Source: a virus
Direction: 5' to 3' (one strand)
DNA length: 21,719 nt
IMG/VR virus record: IMGVR_UViG_3300045135_001367
Span: 1 to 21,719 of that record
Shown: positions 1-8,652 of the stretch, piece by piece
Layout: each line of letters starts with the position of its first letter
Numbering within the stretch: position 1 is the stretch's first letter
Position numbers and translations under genes: made by a program
The notes under the pieces: generated by a model
What the model was told of the DNA's origin: nothing
Seen by the model: only the letters and a program-made list of their open reading frames with translations
The model's database searches: none

Positions 1-2
1 AC

Positions 3-2270
3 TTAGAAATTAAAACCTCTAATCCACACATAAGACTTACTGATACTGATGGTGGATACACTGAGATATTTGGCGGTAGCGGCATCACCACTATTAACGC
101 TGACAAGGGGCAAAACGTAGCAGGCTCTGTATTAAAGTTAAGCGTCGATGCAACTGATGGTTTAACAATTGATAGTAGTCATAATGTATCTTTGCCGAAC
201 GGCAACCTTAACGTTACTGGTACAGCTGTAATAGAAACAGGTTCGGGCAACACATACCCAACTGCATCAACCTCTGCTGACAACCTTGTTATATCTGATA
301 AGACAGCATCTACACCAGTTGGTATTACAATTTTTAGTGACAATGCATCACAAGGAAATATTTTCTTTGGTGATGAAAACGATGCTGACAATGGTCGTAT
401 TGTGTATGACCACAACGGTAACGCTAATACCATGTCGTTTTATGCAAACGGTGCAGAACGTATGCGTATCGACTCTAGTGGTCAGGTAGGTATCGGTACT
501 AGCAGTCCCAACAGCATTGTTGATATTCGAGAAAACGCAACAGGCGGTCAAGCACGTCTTCGTTTGTTTAATATAGACCAAACTAACTCTACAGCACAAA
601 GTGCGTTGCTGTTTATGAGTCCAGACTTGCGTTCTAATGGCGTCGAAATAGAAGCCGTTAAAGAAAACGCAGATTTTTCTGCCGCCGCAGGCCGTGATAT
701 AGCAATAGTGTTTAAGCCTGTACTAAACAACGCCGCAACAGAACGCATGCGTATCGACTCTAGTGGCAACTTACTGGTTGGTGCAACTACAACAACTAAC
801 TTATCTGATGGCACAGGAAACGACGGTGTACAGCTAAACCCGTCAGGCACAATAGCCGCCGCAAGAACTTCTAATGTTACTGCTGTGTTTAATCGCCTTA
901 GCACTGATGGTGAAATTGCAAGGTTTAATAAAGACGGCACCACAGTCGGTAGTGTTGGTAGCTCTGGAAGCACAGGCGTATACTTCGGCTCTGGAGACAC
1001 TGGTTTAAACTTCCGTGCAGATTTAGATGCGATTTATCCTTGGAATCCTTCTTCAAACGCCGCTAGAGGATCTGCGGTTGATCTAGGATTTTCTACTGTT
1101 CCATTCAAAGACCTCTACCTGTCAGGCACTGCAATTGTAACTAGTGGATTGGAAGTTGGCAGTATTGGCAATATTGGCAATGTTGCAAATGATTTAGTCG
1201 CTTATAGTAGTAGTACTGGCCATAACGGATTAAGATTTCACGCTGATGGTATACTCCCCACAAATAACTCTGGCGCAATTATTGACGCTGACGCTGATTT
1301 AGGTCATCCCTCATATCGCTTCAAAGACCTCTACCTGTCAAGTAACATTACAATGGGGTCTAGCGCCCAAATTAACGCATCCAATGCCTTTTACCTTGAC
1401 AGTGACATTATTCACTTTAGACGTAATAACGAAACAGAAAGCGCAAGAATAGATAGCTCTGGCAACTTGCTAGTTGGTACTACTAATGTAAACCCTGCGG
1501 CAAACAATGTAACAGGTCATGCTTTAAAAGCTGGAGGATTAGCTGAACACGCTAACTCTGGTGCTGTCGTAATGCGTTTGAATAGAACTGACTCTGATGG
1601 TGATATTCTTCAGTTTTATAAAGGAACCGGCACAGTCGGTAGTATTGCTTCTGTAGGCGGCTTAGACATTAAAGTTGTCTTTTCTAGCGATGGCGACCAG
1701 TACATTACAGGTAACGCCGCTTCTAACTATTTGACATTTAGTTCTGCCAATGCAGAGCGTATGCGCCTTGATAGCTCTGGCAACTTGCTGGTTGGTACTA
1801 CTACAGCATCCTTAGCTACAGCTTCAGGTAGCGTTTTGTATGGTGCAGGGTCTGTTAAATTCTCTAATGGCGGTTTAGCAATAGAGGCTAATCGACATAG
1901 TTCTGATGGCGAAGTAATTAGGCTTACTAGAAATGGAACAGATGTAGGTTCTATTGACGTTACTACTTCTGCGACTACTTACAACACTTCATCAGACGAA
2001 CGCCTCAAAGACAACATCGTAGACGCACCTTCTGCTTCTGACGACATTGACGCTATCCAAGTGCGTTCGTTTGACTGGAAGGTTGACGGGTCACACCAGA
2101 AGTACGGCATGGTTGCTCAGGAGTTGCAGAGCGTTGCACCAGAGGCTGTGTCGCAGGGCGAAACTGAAGAAGACATGATGGGCGTAGACTACTCGAAACT
2201 AGTGCCTATGATGTTAAAAGAAATTCAATCACTACGTGCCAGAGTTGCACAACTTGAAGGAGAAAACTAA
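3..2270 (+). CDS. Tail fibre / tail spike protein with C-terminal S74 chaperone domain (5' partial)
   Basis: Open from the window's left edge, so the N-terminus is missing; 755 residues are visible. The body is a low-complexity Asp/Gly/Ser/Thr-rich repeat protein in which 'RMRIDSSGNLLVG'-like blocks recur four times and 'FKDLYLS' blocks twice, typical of trimeric beta-rich fibres. The last ~95 residues match the peptidase S74 intramolecular chaperone domain. The SDERLK motif places Ser664 five residues before Lys669, the spacing of the endosialidase Ser/Lys self-cleavage dyad. It is followed by the conserved pattern KYGMVAQE and a terminal helix with coiled-coil character (LVPMMLKEIQSLRARVAQLE). 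By family knowledge the domain trimerises the fibre and then cuts itself off. The fibre would sit at the tail tip and bind the host surface. The next gene starts on the last base of this stop codon (TAATG). Confidence 0.88.
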   Translation, partial: LEIKTSNPHIRLTDTDGGYTEIFGGSGITTINADKGQNVAGSVLKLSVDATDGLTIDSSHNVSLPNGNLNVTGTAVIETGSGNTYPTASTSADNLVISDKTASTPVGITIFSDNASQGNIFFGDENDADNGRIVYDHNGNANTMSFYANGAERMRIDSSGQVGIGTSSPNSIVDIRENATGGQARLRLFNIDQTNSTAQSALLFMSPDLRSNGVEIEAVKENADFSAAAGRDIAIVFKPVLNNAATERMRIDSSGNLLVGATTTTNLSDGTGNDGVQLNPSGTIAAARTSNVTAVFNRLSTDGEIARFNKDGTTVGSVGSSGSTGVYFGSGDTGLNFRADLDAIYPWNPSSNAARGSAVDLGFSTVPFKDLYLSGTAIVTSGLEVGSIGNIGNVANDLVAYSSSTGHNGLRFHADGILPTNNSGAIIDADADLGHPSYRFKDLYLSSNITMGSSAQINASNAFYLDSDIIHFRRNNETESARIDSSGNLLVGTTNVNPAANNVTGHALKAGGLAEHANSGAVVMRLNRTDSDGDILQFYKGTGTVGSIASVGGLDIKVVFSSDGDQYITGNAASNYLTFSSANAERMRLDSSGNLLVGTTTASLATASGSVLYGAGSVKFSNGGLAIEANRHSSDGEVIRLTRNGTDVGSIDVTTSATTYNTSSDERLKDNIVDAPSASDDIDAIQVRSFDWKVDGSHQKYGMVAQELQSVAPEAVSQGETEEDMMGVDYSKLVPMMLKEIQSLRARVAQLEGEN
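462..1802 (+). repeat. Direct DNA repeats inside the tail fibre gene
   Basis: Several near-identical segments recur in frame. ATGCGTATCGACTCTAGTGG is found at 462-481 and 747-766. GATAGCTCTGGCAACTTGCT is found at 1452-1471 and 1770-1789, and the match continues for about 13 more bases with one mismatch. A 21-base copy beginning TTCAAAGACC is found at 1104-1124 and 1320-1340. They encode the repeated fibre motifs. Near-identity at the DNA level suggests recent duplication or ongoing recombination rather than protein-level selection alone. Confidence 0.8.
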
Positions 2271-2587
2271 TGGCTACATGGACTATAGCTAACCTTGAGC
2301 GTAACGTGGCAGACGGCGGTGTAACCGTTGCACACTGGCGTGTTACTGAAGAAGAAACCGTAGGCACTGGCGACGACGCTGTGACTTACACTGCCTCTGC
2401 ATACGGCACGTGTGGCTTTACACCTGATCCTGATGCTGATGACTTTGTTGCTTACGACAGCCTGACAGAAGAAGTTGTTATGGGCTGGGTACACGCAGAG
2501 GTAGACCAGAGTGCTACCGAAGCATCACTAACAGCAAACATCGCAGGACAAAAGAACCCTGTGTCTGCTGACGGTATGCCTTGGTAA
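2270..2587 (+). CDS. Conserved-looking hypothetical phage protein, 105 aa
   Basis: Starts on the last base of the fibre stop codon, with GAAGGAGA just upstream inside the fibre gene as ribosome binding site, so translation is probably coupled. The protein is acidic and predicted mostly beta (MATWTIANLERN..., then Val/Thr-rich strands). It lacks membrane segments, signal peptide or catalytic motifs. It looks familiar as a small protein following tail fibres in marine phages, but I cannot assign a function. Position suggests a virion accessory or fibre-associated protein, for example a small fibre chaperone or decoration protein; this is inference only. Confidence 0.75.
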   Translation: MATWTIANLERNVADGGVTVAHWRVTEEETVGTGDDAVTYTASAYGTCGFTPDPDADDFVAYDSLTEEVVMGWVHAEVDQSATEASLTANIAGQKNPVSADGMPW

Positions 2588-2766
2588 AAACTCTTGTTCT
2601 GGTTTTGGTGTTAGAAGGAGGTACTTCAGCATACATAGGCAGACGAGTCGTTTACCACACAGTATGTGAATACAAAGAACTCTACACAGAATCAGATAAG
2701 CGGTATCGGTGGTATGTCCCAGGAATTTATGACTGTCCACCATATGTGAGATTTAAAGATGATTGA
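2581..2766 (+). CDS. Small hypothetical protein, 61 aa, TTG start
   Basis: The frame begins with TTG at 2581, overlapping the previous gene by 7 bp, and ends in a TGA overlapping the next start. It fills what would otherwise be a 171-bp gap in a tightly packed operon, which is the main argument for it. The first ~12 residues are hydrophobic (VKTLVLVLVL) and the rest is Tyr/Arg/Asp-rich with two Cys, so it could be a small secreted or membrane-anchored protein. No strong Shine-Dalgarno precedes the TTG. An AGGAGG at about 2617-2622 lies inside the frame without a usable start after it. Confidence 0.45.
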   Translation: MVKTLVLVLVLEGGTSAYIGRRVVYHTVCEYKELYTESDKRYRWYVPGIYDCPPYVRFKDD

Positions 2767-3217
2767 TCCGGTAACTGCCATCGCTGGAGCAACTAAAGCC
2801 TTTACGATGGTTAAGGCAATGGTAGAAGCCGGAAAGTCTGCTGAAGATACAATGATGCAGATAGGCAAGTGGTACGGTCACGCTTCGGATGTGATGTACG
2901 CTGAAAAGAAAGTTAAAAACGTAAACCCTTTTAAGCGGGTTGTTTTTAGCGGAAGTGTACAACAAGAAGCAATGCAGGCATTTGCCGCCAAGAAAAAAAT
3001 GGAGGCTCAGCAAAAAGAGCTTCTTTCTATAATAGGCATGGTCTATGGGAAGGAAGGATTGCAAGAGTTCCGTGACATGAGAAAGCAGATTGCAAGAGAG
3101 CGAGCAGATACGATCTATCGCCAGCAAGAAGCAAAAGAGAAAATGCTTGCGGGGCTTTTGGTTTTATTAGCAATTGCGATAGTGGTAGGTACAGCGATAT
3201 TTATAGTGAGCGGTTAA
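2759..3217 (+). CDS. Hypothetical protein with C-terminal membrane helix, 152 aa
   Basis: The N-terminal part (MIDPVTAIAGATKAF...) is a weakly hydrophobic amphipathic stretch. Residues ~65-130 are strongly charged and helical (EAQQKELL, RKQIARERADTIYRQQEAKEK). Residues ~130-150 form one clear transmembrane helix (GLLVLLAIAIVVGTAIFIV) ending two residues before the C-terminus. This tail-anchored layout, directly upstream of a holin, suggests a lysis accessory or virion membrane protein. I recall similar 'MIDPVTA...' proteins in marine phages, always without known function. The start overlaps the preceding small frame by 8 bp; the Shine-Dalgarno sequence is weak. Confidence 0.75.
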   Translation: MIDPVTAIAGATKAFTMVKAMVEAGKSAEDTMMQIGKWYGHASDVMYAEKKVKNVNPFKRVVFSGSVQQEAMQAFAAKKKMEAQQKELLSIIGMVYGKEGLQEFRDMRKQIARERADTIYRQQEAKEKMLAGLLVLLAIAIVVGTAIFIVSG

Positions 3218-3424
3218 ATGACACCAGCAGAAGAGGCATTAAAGCGTATCGAAATACATCAAGCAGAGTGCGAAATCCTTCGTAAGTCTATTGACGATCG
3301 GTTAGATCGTATCGAAAAAAGACTAGACGATGGCGGCTTACAGTTCAAAAGACTTGAGCGCATGATTCTTGCTAACAGTTTGTTGATCGTGGGTGTGCTT
3401 AAAGGTGCGGAGTACTTTACATGA
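3218..3424 (+). CDS. Small coiled-coil/membrane protein next to holin, 68 aa
   Basis: Begins immediately after the upstream TAA. Residues 5-48 are heptad-rich and charged (IDDRLDRIEKRLDDGG), and residues ~49-61 form a short hydrophobic segment (MILANSLLIVGVL). This layout resembles XhlA-type holin-associated proteins, which work with a holin in lysis. The gene overlaps the holin start by ATGA, so the two are probably translationally coupled. The XhlA resemblance is by architecture only, so it is a tentative label. Confidence 0.65.
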   Translation: MTPAEEALKRIEIHQAECEILRKSIDDRLDRIEKRLDDGGLQFKRLERMILANSLLIVGVLKGAEYFT

Positions 3425-3819
3425 TTGAAACGTTGATTGGCCCAGTAACGGGTCTCCTTGATAAGTTCATTGAGGACAAAGATCAGAAGGCTAAGTTGGC
3501 ACATGAGTTGTCAACGATGGCTGAACGACACGCTCAAGAACTAGCCAAGGCTCAACTAGAGATCAATAAAGTAGAAGCGGCACATAAGTCGCTTTTTGTT
3601 TCTGGATGGAGGCCAGCAGTAGGTTGGTGCTGTGTATTGGGTATGGTGGGTAACTTTATGGTTATTCCCTTCACTAACTTTGTTTTGGCTTTGTTAGCTG
3701 TAGATGTAGTTATACCGCTGATTGACTTAGAGACTATGATGCCTGTATTGATGGGTATGTTGGGATTAGGTGCAATGCGTTCGTATGAAAAAACTAAGGG
3801 CGTATCGAGGGAAAAGTAA
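3421..3819 (+). CDS. Holin, 3-TM gene-transfer-agent type
   Basis: 132 residues. Residues 1-58 are a charged amphipathic helix (DKDQKAKLAHELSTMAERHAQELAKAQ). Next comes the family signature GWRPAVGW (62-69), three hydrophobic segments (about 66-83, 84-101, 104-119) and the conserved closing motif RSYEKTKGV (120-128). This matches the 3-TM holin family described for gene transfer agents and many marine phages. Holins form inner-membrane lesions that time host lysis and let endolysin out. The start overlaps the previous gene (ATGA) and the stop abuts the next start. No endolysin gene is recognisable in the window. Confidence 0.85.
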   Translation: MIETLIGPVTGLLDKFIEDKDQKAKLAHELSTMAERHAQELAKAQLEINKVEAAHKSLFVSGWRPAVGWCCVLGMVGNFMVIPFTNFVLALLAVDVVIPLIDLETMMPVLMGMLGLGAMRSYEKTKGVSREK

Positions 3820-6800
3820 ATGGCTAGACGACCAAGAACAGGGCTATTAACAAACTACAAGGTTGCTCCTAAGACACCATCTACTGTTGTTGGCCGCCCC
3901 GCTACGCCTGTAAAAAAGAAAAAAGGTAAGGCTCCAGAACAAACCTATACAACCCAAACAACAGGAATGTTGTCTCCTGTAGCTGTAGCGCCTGCTGTAT
4001 CAACCGGCAACATTACAGGACGACCTGTTGCTACTCCTTCTAAACCTGCACCACCCGTTAAGCCATCGCCTACTACACCAACACCTCCAAGTGGATATGT
4101 TCCTATTAATTTAGGTAACTTAACTGGGCCAAGCGAATCTGAACTTGCTACGCCTCCCAAACAAATGCCTGGTGAAACTGGGCCATTTGACCCTAATGCT
4201 GAAGCGCCAGTTCCAACACCAGCCCCAGATGAGTATTCAGAGGTAGAACTTCCTCCGCCATCTGCGCCAGAAGAAGCCGAAGCACCTCCACCTACACCGC
4301 CCCCACCACCTCCGCCTTCAGAGCCAGAGGGTGTTACTACCTTTACATTCTTTGAGGGTGTTGAGCGTGGTGATGCCAATCCTAATGCCCTGTATGCAAG
4401 AGGTGAAGCCACGCAGGTAACAGAGGCTGAACTACGTGAGTACTTCAATGCTCAGGGTTCTGGGATGCTCAAACAAGCCTTTGGTGACTTTGATAACTAT
4501 CTTGCTTATATGACTGAGCGGGAGCAGTTAATTCAGTCTGGTGACTACGATGTAGGTAACTGGGATGAAGCTACTGGAGGATTGACTGAAGATCAGTTAA
4601 TGATCCTTGAGGGTGATGACCTTACTCAGTACTCCGATACCGATCAGGATGCCTATACAGAAGCGTATGGTCAACGGATGCAGGAGCAATCAGCCGCATA
4701 CGATAACTGGGTTAACTCCGAAGCTAATCAAGCACTCCTAGCTAAGTATGGCGTTGGCTCTACCATCTATAACAACGATGGTGATAAGTATGAGTGGAAC
4801 GGTTCTGCCTATGTAAAGACAGTTAAACAAGATCAAGCGGGTCTTGTTGACTATGTAAAGATGGGCATTGTTACTGCAATGGGCATTATGACGGGTGGTG
4901 CAGTATCTGCTGTTGCTCCGTCATTAGGCACTGTTGGCTCTTCTGTTGTAAGCAATGCTATTACCCAAGGAATTACTACTGGCTCTATAGATCCTGATGA
5001 GCTTTTGCAAACAGCCGCCACAGCAGGTTTTAGTCAAGCGCTTAATCAGGTTATTGGCCCCGAACTTAAAGAAGCTTTAAACGGCTTAGATATTTCAGAA
5101 ATAACTGGCATTGAAGAACTAGACAACGTTCTTAATGCAATGGGGCAAACAGCTATCCGTCAAGCAGTATTTGATGGCGAACTAGACATGGAAGGCATTG
5201 TTGCATCGGGATTGCTGACTGGTGCTCAAGAGGTTGTTGAGTTTTTATTTAGCGACCTTGCTGGGCAACAAGCAATTTCTGAAGAGCAACAGCGAGAGCT
5301 AGAAGAGCGATTTGCAGAATACGCGGCTATTGTTGATGAAGACACGATGGCTGAAGTTAACAGAGTCATGGGAAATACTGTTAACGAAGCTATAGCCACA
5401 CAACAAAACGAAGCAATGCGTAATCAGCTTCAAGCTTTAGCAGGAAACTTACAGTCTGTTTATGAGCAGGCTTATGACGTATCGCCTCAACCTAGCGGCC
5501 CTTCTTTAGAAGACTTTATGGCTAGTTCAGTTGATGATTCAGATTCAGAGCTTGCAGACACTACGGCTGATTTAACTACTGACACAACTGTTCAGCCTGA
5601 ACCTATGGCAGAAATAACAAACCCATTTGAAGGCAATGAGTTAATCAATGGCGTTTATTACAACGACGCTGGATTTCCTGTAGGCGTCAGTCCAGATGCT
5701 ACACCTGAGCAAATTCTTGAGCAGTTTGTTAATGACAAAAACGCATGGACTACAGCGTCTGGCGTTTCTGCTCATGGCTTACCTGATGACGCTCTAGCAA
5801 TCTTAATAGGCGATACAGTATCAGCAGATGGAACAACCGAAAGTCTTCAGGTGTTAAGCGATCTTTTAAAAGCCAACAATTTAGTTTTGGCTCAAGATTC
5901 CGCAGGTGCCTACATATTAATTTCGGGATCTAGTGATGTAACATCAGGGATTCATTCAAGCATTGATCAGGATGCTTTGTTAAACCTTGAGTTTGTTGGT
6001 GATCAACAATTTGTGCCACCACCCACTTCTTCAGAAAACAATCCTCTTTTAGACCCCTCAGACACAAGTGATGTTGCTTCAGAAATACGAGATATTTTGG
6101 TTGATATTCAAGAGGCTCCAGAAACTCCTTTAGAGGTAGAGGTTGAGGTAGAGCCGCTTGATTTTGAAGAGCAACCAGAGGTAACGCCTGAGCCACCACT
6201 TGAGCAAGAACCTATTGAGCCTGTAGAGCCTATTGAACAAGAGCAACCACAGCAAGAGCAAGGTGAAGAGGGTGCGCCCACCCCAACGCCAGTACCTACA
6301 GATCAGCCCGTACCAACACCTGTACCTCCGGCTCCAAGCCCTGTGCCTGCTCCAGCACCAGCACCTGCTCCCGCTCCAATGCCAGCGCCTGCTCCAGCGC
6401 CAGATAGAACTGCGCCACAGCAACCATTAGAAGCTCCGCCTGAAGGCTTACTAGGAGGTCTTCCTGCAACTCCGCCGCCTGCTGAAACGCCTGCAACTCC
6501 GCCTGCGCCGACTACTGAACCAGTTCGCCCTGTAGAGCCAGGATTAGAAATACCAACTCAACCAGTACAACCTGTTGAGCAACCGGCAGAGCAACCTGTA
6601 GAACAGCCTGTAGAACAGCCGCCAGAGGAAGTTTCGATTGTAGAAAACTTGTTCCCTGAGTTTTTCCCGCCGGCCACTCCAGAAGATCAAGTACCATTTA
6701 TGCCCCCAGAAGTTTCTTTGCCAGAAATGCCTAGTGCGCCAGAAGAAACACCAACAGGCGAAATTACTTTAGAAGATCTATTAGAAGAAACAAAAACAAC

Positions 6801-8007
6801 ACAGCCCGGGATATTTCCAATACCAGGAATTACAGCGCCAGAAACGCCATTAGCAGAGCCTCCACCTAAGGATGAAGGAATAGGAGTGCCTACACCTGTG
6901 GAAACACAGCCTGTTACTCCTGTAGAAGATGTAGGAGAGGGTGAAGGAACTGGCGTTCCATCTGGAGTAACACCTGAAGATGTAACCAATATTGTTAATG
7001 AGGCAATTGGTAACATTCCTCCTGGCATGACTCCAGAGCAAGTAACTCAAATAGTTAATGAGGCTATTGGAAACATACAGTTCCCAGAGGGAATGACTCA
7101 AGAGCAGGTTCAGCAAATTGTAGGATCGGCTATTGGCAATATTCAGTTCCCGCCGTCAGTTAGCCAAGAAGAGGTTAATCAGATTGTTGGCGGTGTTCAG
7201 CAAGAACTTCAAGAAGGCATTGCTGGTGTAGGTCAGCGCATAACCGATGTAGAGCAAAGCCTGCAAGAAGCTCTGGATGCTCAGGCGGCTGGTCAGGCTA
7301 GACAGCTAACGGAGGCTGAAGCTCGCTTATTAGAACAAATAACTGGTGTTAATGCTCAGACTCTCCAGCAACTATCAACAGTTGAAGGGGCGCTTAACAC
7401 TAGACTAACTAACTTAGGCACGACGATTGGCGAAGTGCAAAGTAGTTTGCAGGAGTCTGTTTCTGGTCTTGCCGCAGGTCAAGAAGCCGCAGAACAAGAG
7501 CGTCGTAATCTACAAGAAGCTCTTATTGCAGTAGGTGGTGATGTTAGTCGTTTAGATGAGCAGACCCGTGAGCAATTTGAACAGTTTGGCGAAAACGTCA
7601 ATGAGTTGTTTGCCGATGTAAACGTCGATATCGAAGCACTGCAAGAAGGTCAGATTAGTCAGGCTGAAGCACAAGAGGCATTCCAAACTAGTGTTGCCGA
7701 ACAGTTTGGTGATGTTACTGGACAGCTAGGTCAAATAGGCGGTCAGGTTGGTGGATTGATGTCTGAAGTATCTGGCATTGGTCAGGGCTTGGAAGGTTTG
7801 GGCCAAGGTATTGCTGGCATTGGAGAAGGCTTGGGTGCGGGTTTGTTAGGTCTTGCGGCACAGCAAGCTATGTTGCCTGGTCAAATAGCGGCGGCCACAC
7901 CTATCCAACCCCAAAAGTTTGAGAAGTTCCAGCGAGGTTTAACACGACGTAAGTTGGCTGACCCGTTACGGATTGGAATGTTTACTGGAGGCGCTAGAAG
8001 CGTATGA
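3820..8007 (+). CDS. Giant Pro-rich, coiled-coil virion-type protein, 1395 aa
   Basis: Not a family I can name. Layout: a basic N-terminus (RRPR; KKKKGK at 32-37); a Pro-rich linker with a polyproline run (~156-167); a mixed globular section (~175-345); a Gly/Ala/Val-rich hydrophobic stretch (~348-390); a helical region with acidic segments; a second very long Pro/Glu/Gln/Ala-rich linker (~760-1045, including VEQPVEQP and PAPAPAPAP runs); four ~20-22-residue repeats (~1049-1134); a long Gln/Glu-rich coiled coil (~1135-1300); a Gly-zipper-like section (~1301-1360); and a basic C-terminus. It lies between the holin and the connector genes on the late strand, so a structural role (tail, internal core or ejection) is likely. 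The stop overlaps the next start (ATGA). Confidence 0.8.
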   Translation: MARRPRTGLLTNYKVAPKTPSTVVGRPATPVKKKKGKAPEQTYTTQTTGMLSPVAVAPAVSTGNITGRPVATPSKPAPPVKPSPTTPTPPSGYVPINLGNLTGPSESELATPPKQMPGETGPFDPNAEAPVPTPAPDEYSEVELPPPSAPEEAEAPPPTPPPPPPPSEPEGVTTFTFFEGVERGDANPNALYARGEATQVTEAELREYFNAQGSGMLKQAFGDFDNYLAYMTEREQLIQSGDYDVGNWDEATGGLTEDQLMILEGDDLTQYSDTDQDAYTEAYGQRMQEQSAAYDNWVNSEANQALLAKYGVGSTIYNNDGDKYEWNGSAYVKTVKQDQAGLVDYVKMGIVTAMGIMTGGAVSAVAPSLGTVGSSVVSNAITQGITTGSIDPDELLQTAATAGFSQALNQVIGPELKEALNGLDISEITGIEELDNVLNAMGQTAIRQAVFDGELDMEGIVASGLLTGAQEVVEFLFSDLAGQQAISEEQQRELEERFAEYAAIVDEDTMAEVNRVMGNTVNEAIATQQNEAMRNQLQALAGNLQSVYEQAYDVSPQPSGPSLEDFMASSVDDSDSELADTTADLTTDTTVQPEPMAEITNPFEGNELINGVYYNDAGFPVGVSPDATPEQILEQFVNDKNAWTTASGVSAHGLPDDALAILIGDTVSADGTTESLQVLSDLLKANNLVLAQDSAGAYILISGSSDVTSGIHSSIDQDALLNLEFVGDQQFVPPPTSSENNPLLDPSDTSDVASEIRDILVDIQEAPETPLEVEVEVEPLDFEEQPEVTPEPPLEQEPIEPVEPIEQEQPQQEQGEEGAPTPTPVPTDQPVPTPVPPAPSPVPAPAPAPAPAPMPAPAPAPDRTAPQQPLEAPPEGLLGGLPATPPPAETPATPPAPTTEPVRPVEPGLEIPTQPVQPVEQPAEQPVEQPVEQPPEEVSIVENLFPEFFPPATPEDQVPFMPPEVSLPEMPSAPEETPTGEITLEDLLEETKTTQPGIFPIPGITAPETPLAEPPPKDEGIGVPTPVETQPVTPVEDVGEGEGTGVPSGVTPEDVTNIVNEAIGNIPPGMTPEQVTQIVNEAIGNIQFPEGMTQEQVQQIVGSAIGNIQFPPSVSQEEVNQIVGGVQQELQEGIAGVGQRITDVEQSLQEALDAQAAGQARQLTEAEARLLEQITGVNAQTLQQLSTVEGALNTRLTNLGTTIGEVQSSLQESVSGLAAGQEAAEQERRNLQEALIAVGGDVSRLDEQTREQFEQFGENVNELFADVNVDIEALQEGQISQAEAQEAFQTSVAEQFGDVTGQLGQIGGQVGGLMSEVSGIGQGLEGLGQGIAGIGEGLGAGLLGLAAQQAMLPGQIAAATPIQPQKFEKFQRGLTRRKLADPLRIGMFTGGARSV
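6961..7220 (+). repeat. Four tandem ~20-22-residue protein repeats
   Basis: Within the 1395-residue protein, four consecutive units follow the pattern 'x-T-P/Q-E-x-V-x-x-I-V-x-x-A-I-G-N-I-x-F/P-P-x-x', starting VTPEDVTNIV, MTPEQVTQIV, MTQEQVQQIV and VSQEEVNQIV. The first two are nearly identical and the last decays into the following coiled coil. Each unit predicts one short amphipathic helix capped by a Pro/Gly turn. The DNA has diverged more than the protein, so the repeats are maintained by selection or are old. Confidence 0.8.
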
Positions 8008-8651
8008 CATATTTAAACCTAATGAATAGCGTACTGCGTCGTCTTCGAGAAGAAGAGACCACATCCGTTACAAGCACCACCTACAACAAGATGGTGGGTG
8101 ACTTTATTAACGATGCTAAGACTTTGGTAGGTCAGGCGGCAGACTGGTCTGCACTTCGAGAAACACTCACGATCTCAACGACTGCTTCGGACAACACCTA
8201 TTCACTAACAGGTGGTGGCGATAACGTAAAAGTCATGTCAATGCTCAACGATACTCAGAACTGCTTTATGGAGTATCAGACTAAGGATTGGTTCAACGAT
8301 GCGCTGTACATTGCCAATGCTTCTGAGGGTGCGCCTAAGTACTTTACCTATAACGGTCTAGACGGTAACGGTGATACTCAAATCTTGGTTGGCCCTACAC
8401 CTGATGGCGTGTACAGCATTCGAGTCGATCTTGTTAAACGACAAGCAGACCTTTCAGCTAACACTGATTCATTGCTTATTCCTGCTCAACCTGTCATTCA
8501 TTTGGCGGTAGCGTTACTTGCGCGTGAGCGTGGTGAGACAGGCGGTACATCGACTGCCGAATACTTCCAGATTGCTAACCAGTATCTATCAGATGCCATA
8601 GCAATTGATGCGGCAAAGCACCCAGAAGAGATGTTATTTAGGACGGTTTAA
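8004..8651 (+). CDS. Head-tail adaptor-like protein, 215 aa
   Basis: The sequence (MTYLNLMNSVLRRLREEE..., 'FINDAKTLVGQAADWSALRETLTI', a beta-rich middle, then a helical C-terminal section 'IHLAVALLARERGE') has the build I associate with the podophage adaptor family (P22 gp4 / phage SU10 adaptor type). Those proteins form the dodecameric ring joining portal to tail. The N-terminal helix pair followed by a conserved 'DWxxLR' and a strand-rich half supports this. Its place directly before a nozzle-like protein matches P22 gene order 4-10. It starts by ATGA overlap with the giant protein. Confidence 0.6.
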   Translation: MTYLNLMNSVLRRLREEETTSVTSTTYNKMVGDFINDAKTLVGQAADWSALRETLTISTTASDNTYSLTGGGDNVKVMSMLNDTQNCFMEYQTKDWFNDALYIANASEGAPKYFTYNGLDGNGDTQILVGPTPDGVYSIRVDLVKRQADLSANTDSLLIPAQPVIHLAVALLARERGETGGTSTAEYFQIANQYLSDAIAIDAAKHPEEMLFRTV

Positions 8652-8652
8652 T

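Noticed and set aside
548-1000. 150-codon minus-strand frame inside the tail fibre gene
   Set aside because: It mirrors the repetitive fibre sequence in antisense, lacks a ribosome binding site and is interrupted in equivalent repeats elsewhere.
3945-4448. 167-codon open frame on the minus strand opposite the Pro-rich linker
   Set aside because: It is Gly/Ser/Val-rich low complexity produced by the antisense of proline codons, has no ribosome binding site, and runs against a well-supported gene.
6130-7116. Several minus- and plus-strand open frames over the second Pro/Glu-rich region
   Set aside because: All are repetitive Leu/Trp/Arg- or Gln/Leu-rich shadows of CC-N and CAG-type codons in the giant protein gene; none has a plausible start signal or protein-like composition.
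8605-8652. Longer N-terminus for the nozzle protein from ATG 8605
   Set aside because: The extra 16 residues (MMRQSTQKRCYLGRFN) overlap the adaptor gene and look unlike the family; ATG 8653 directly after the adaptor stop is better.
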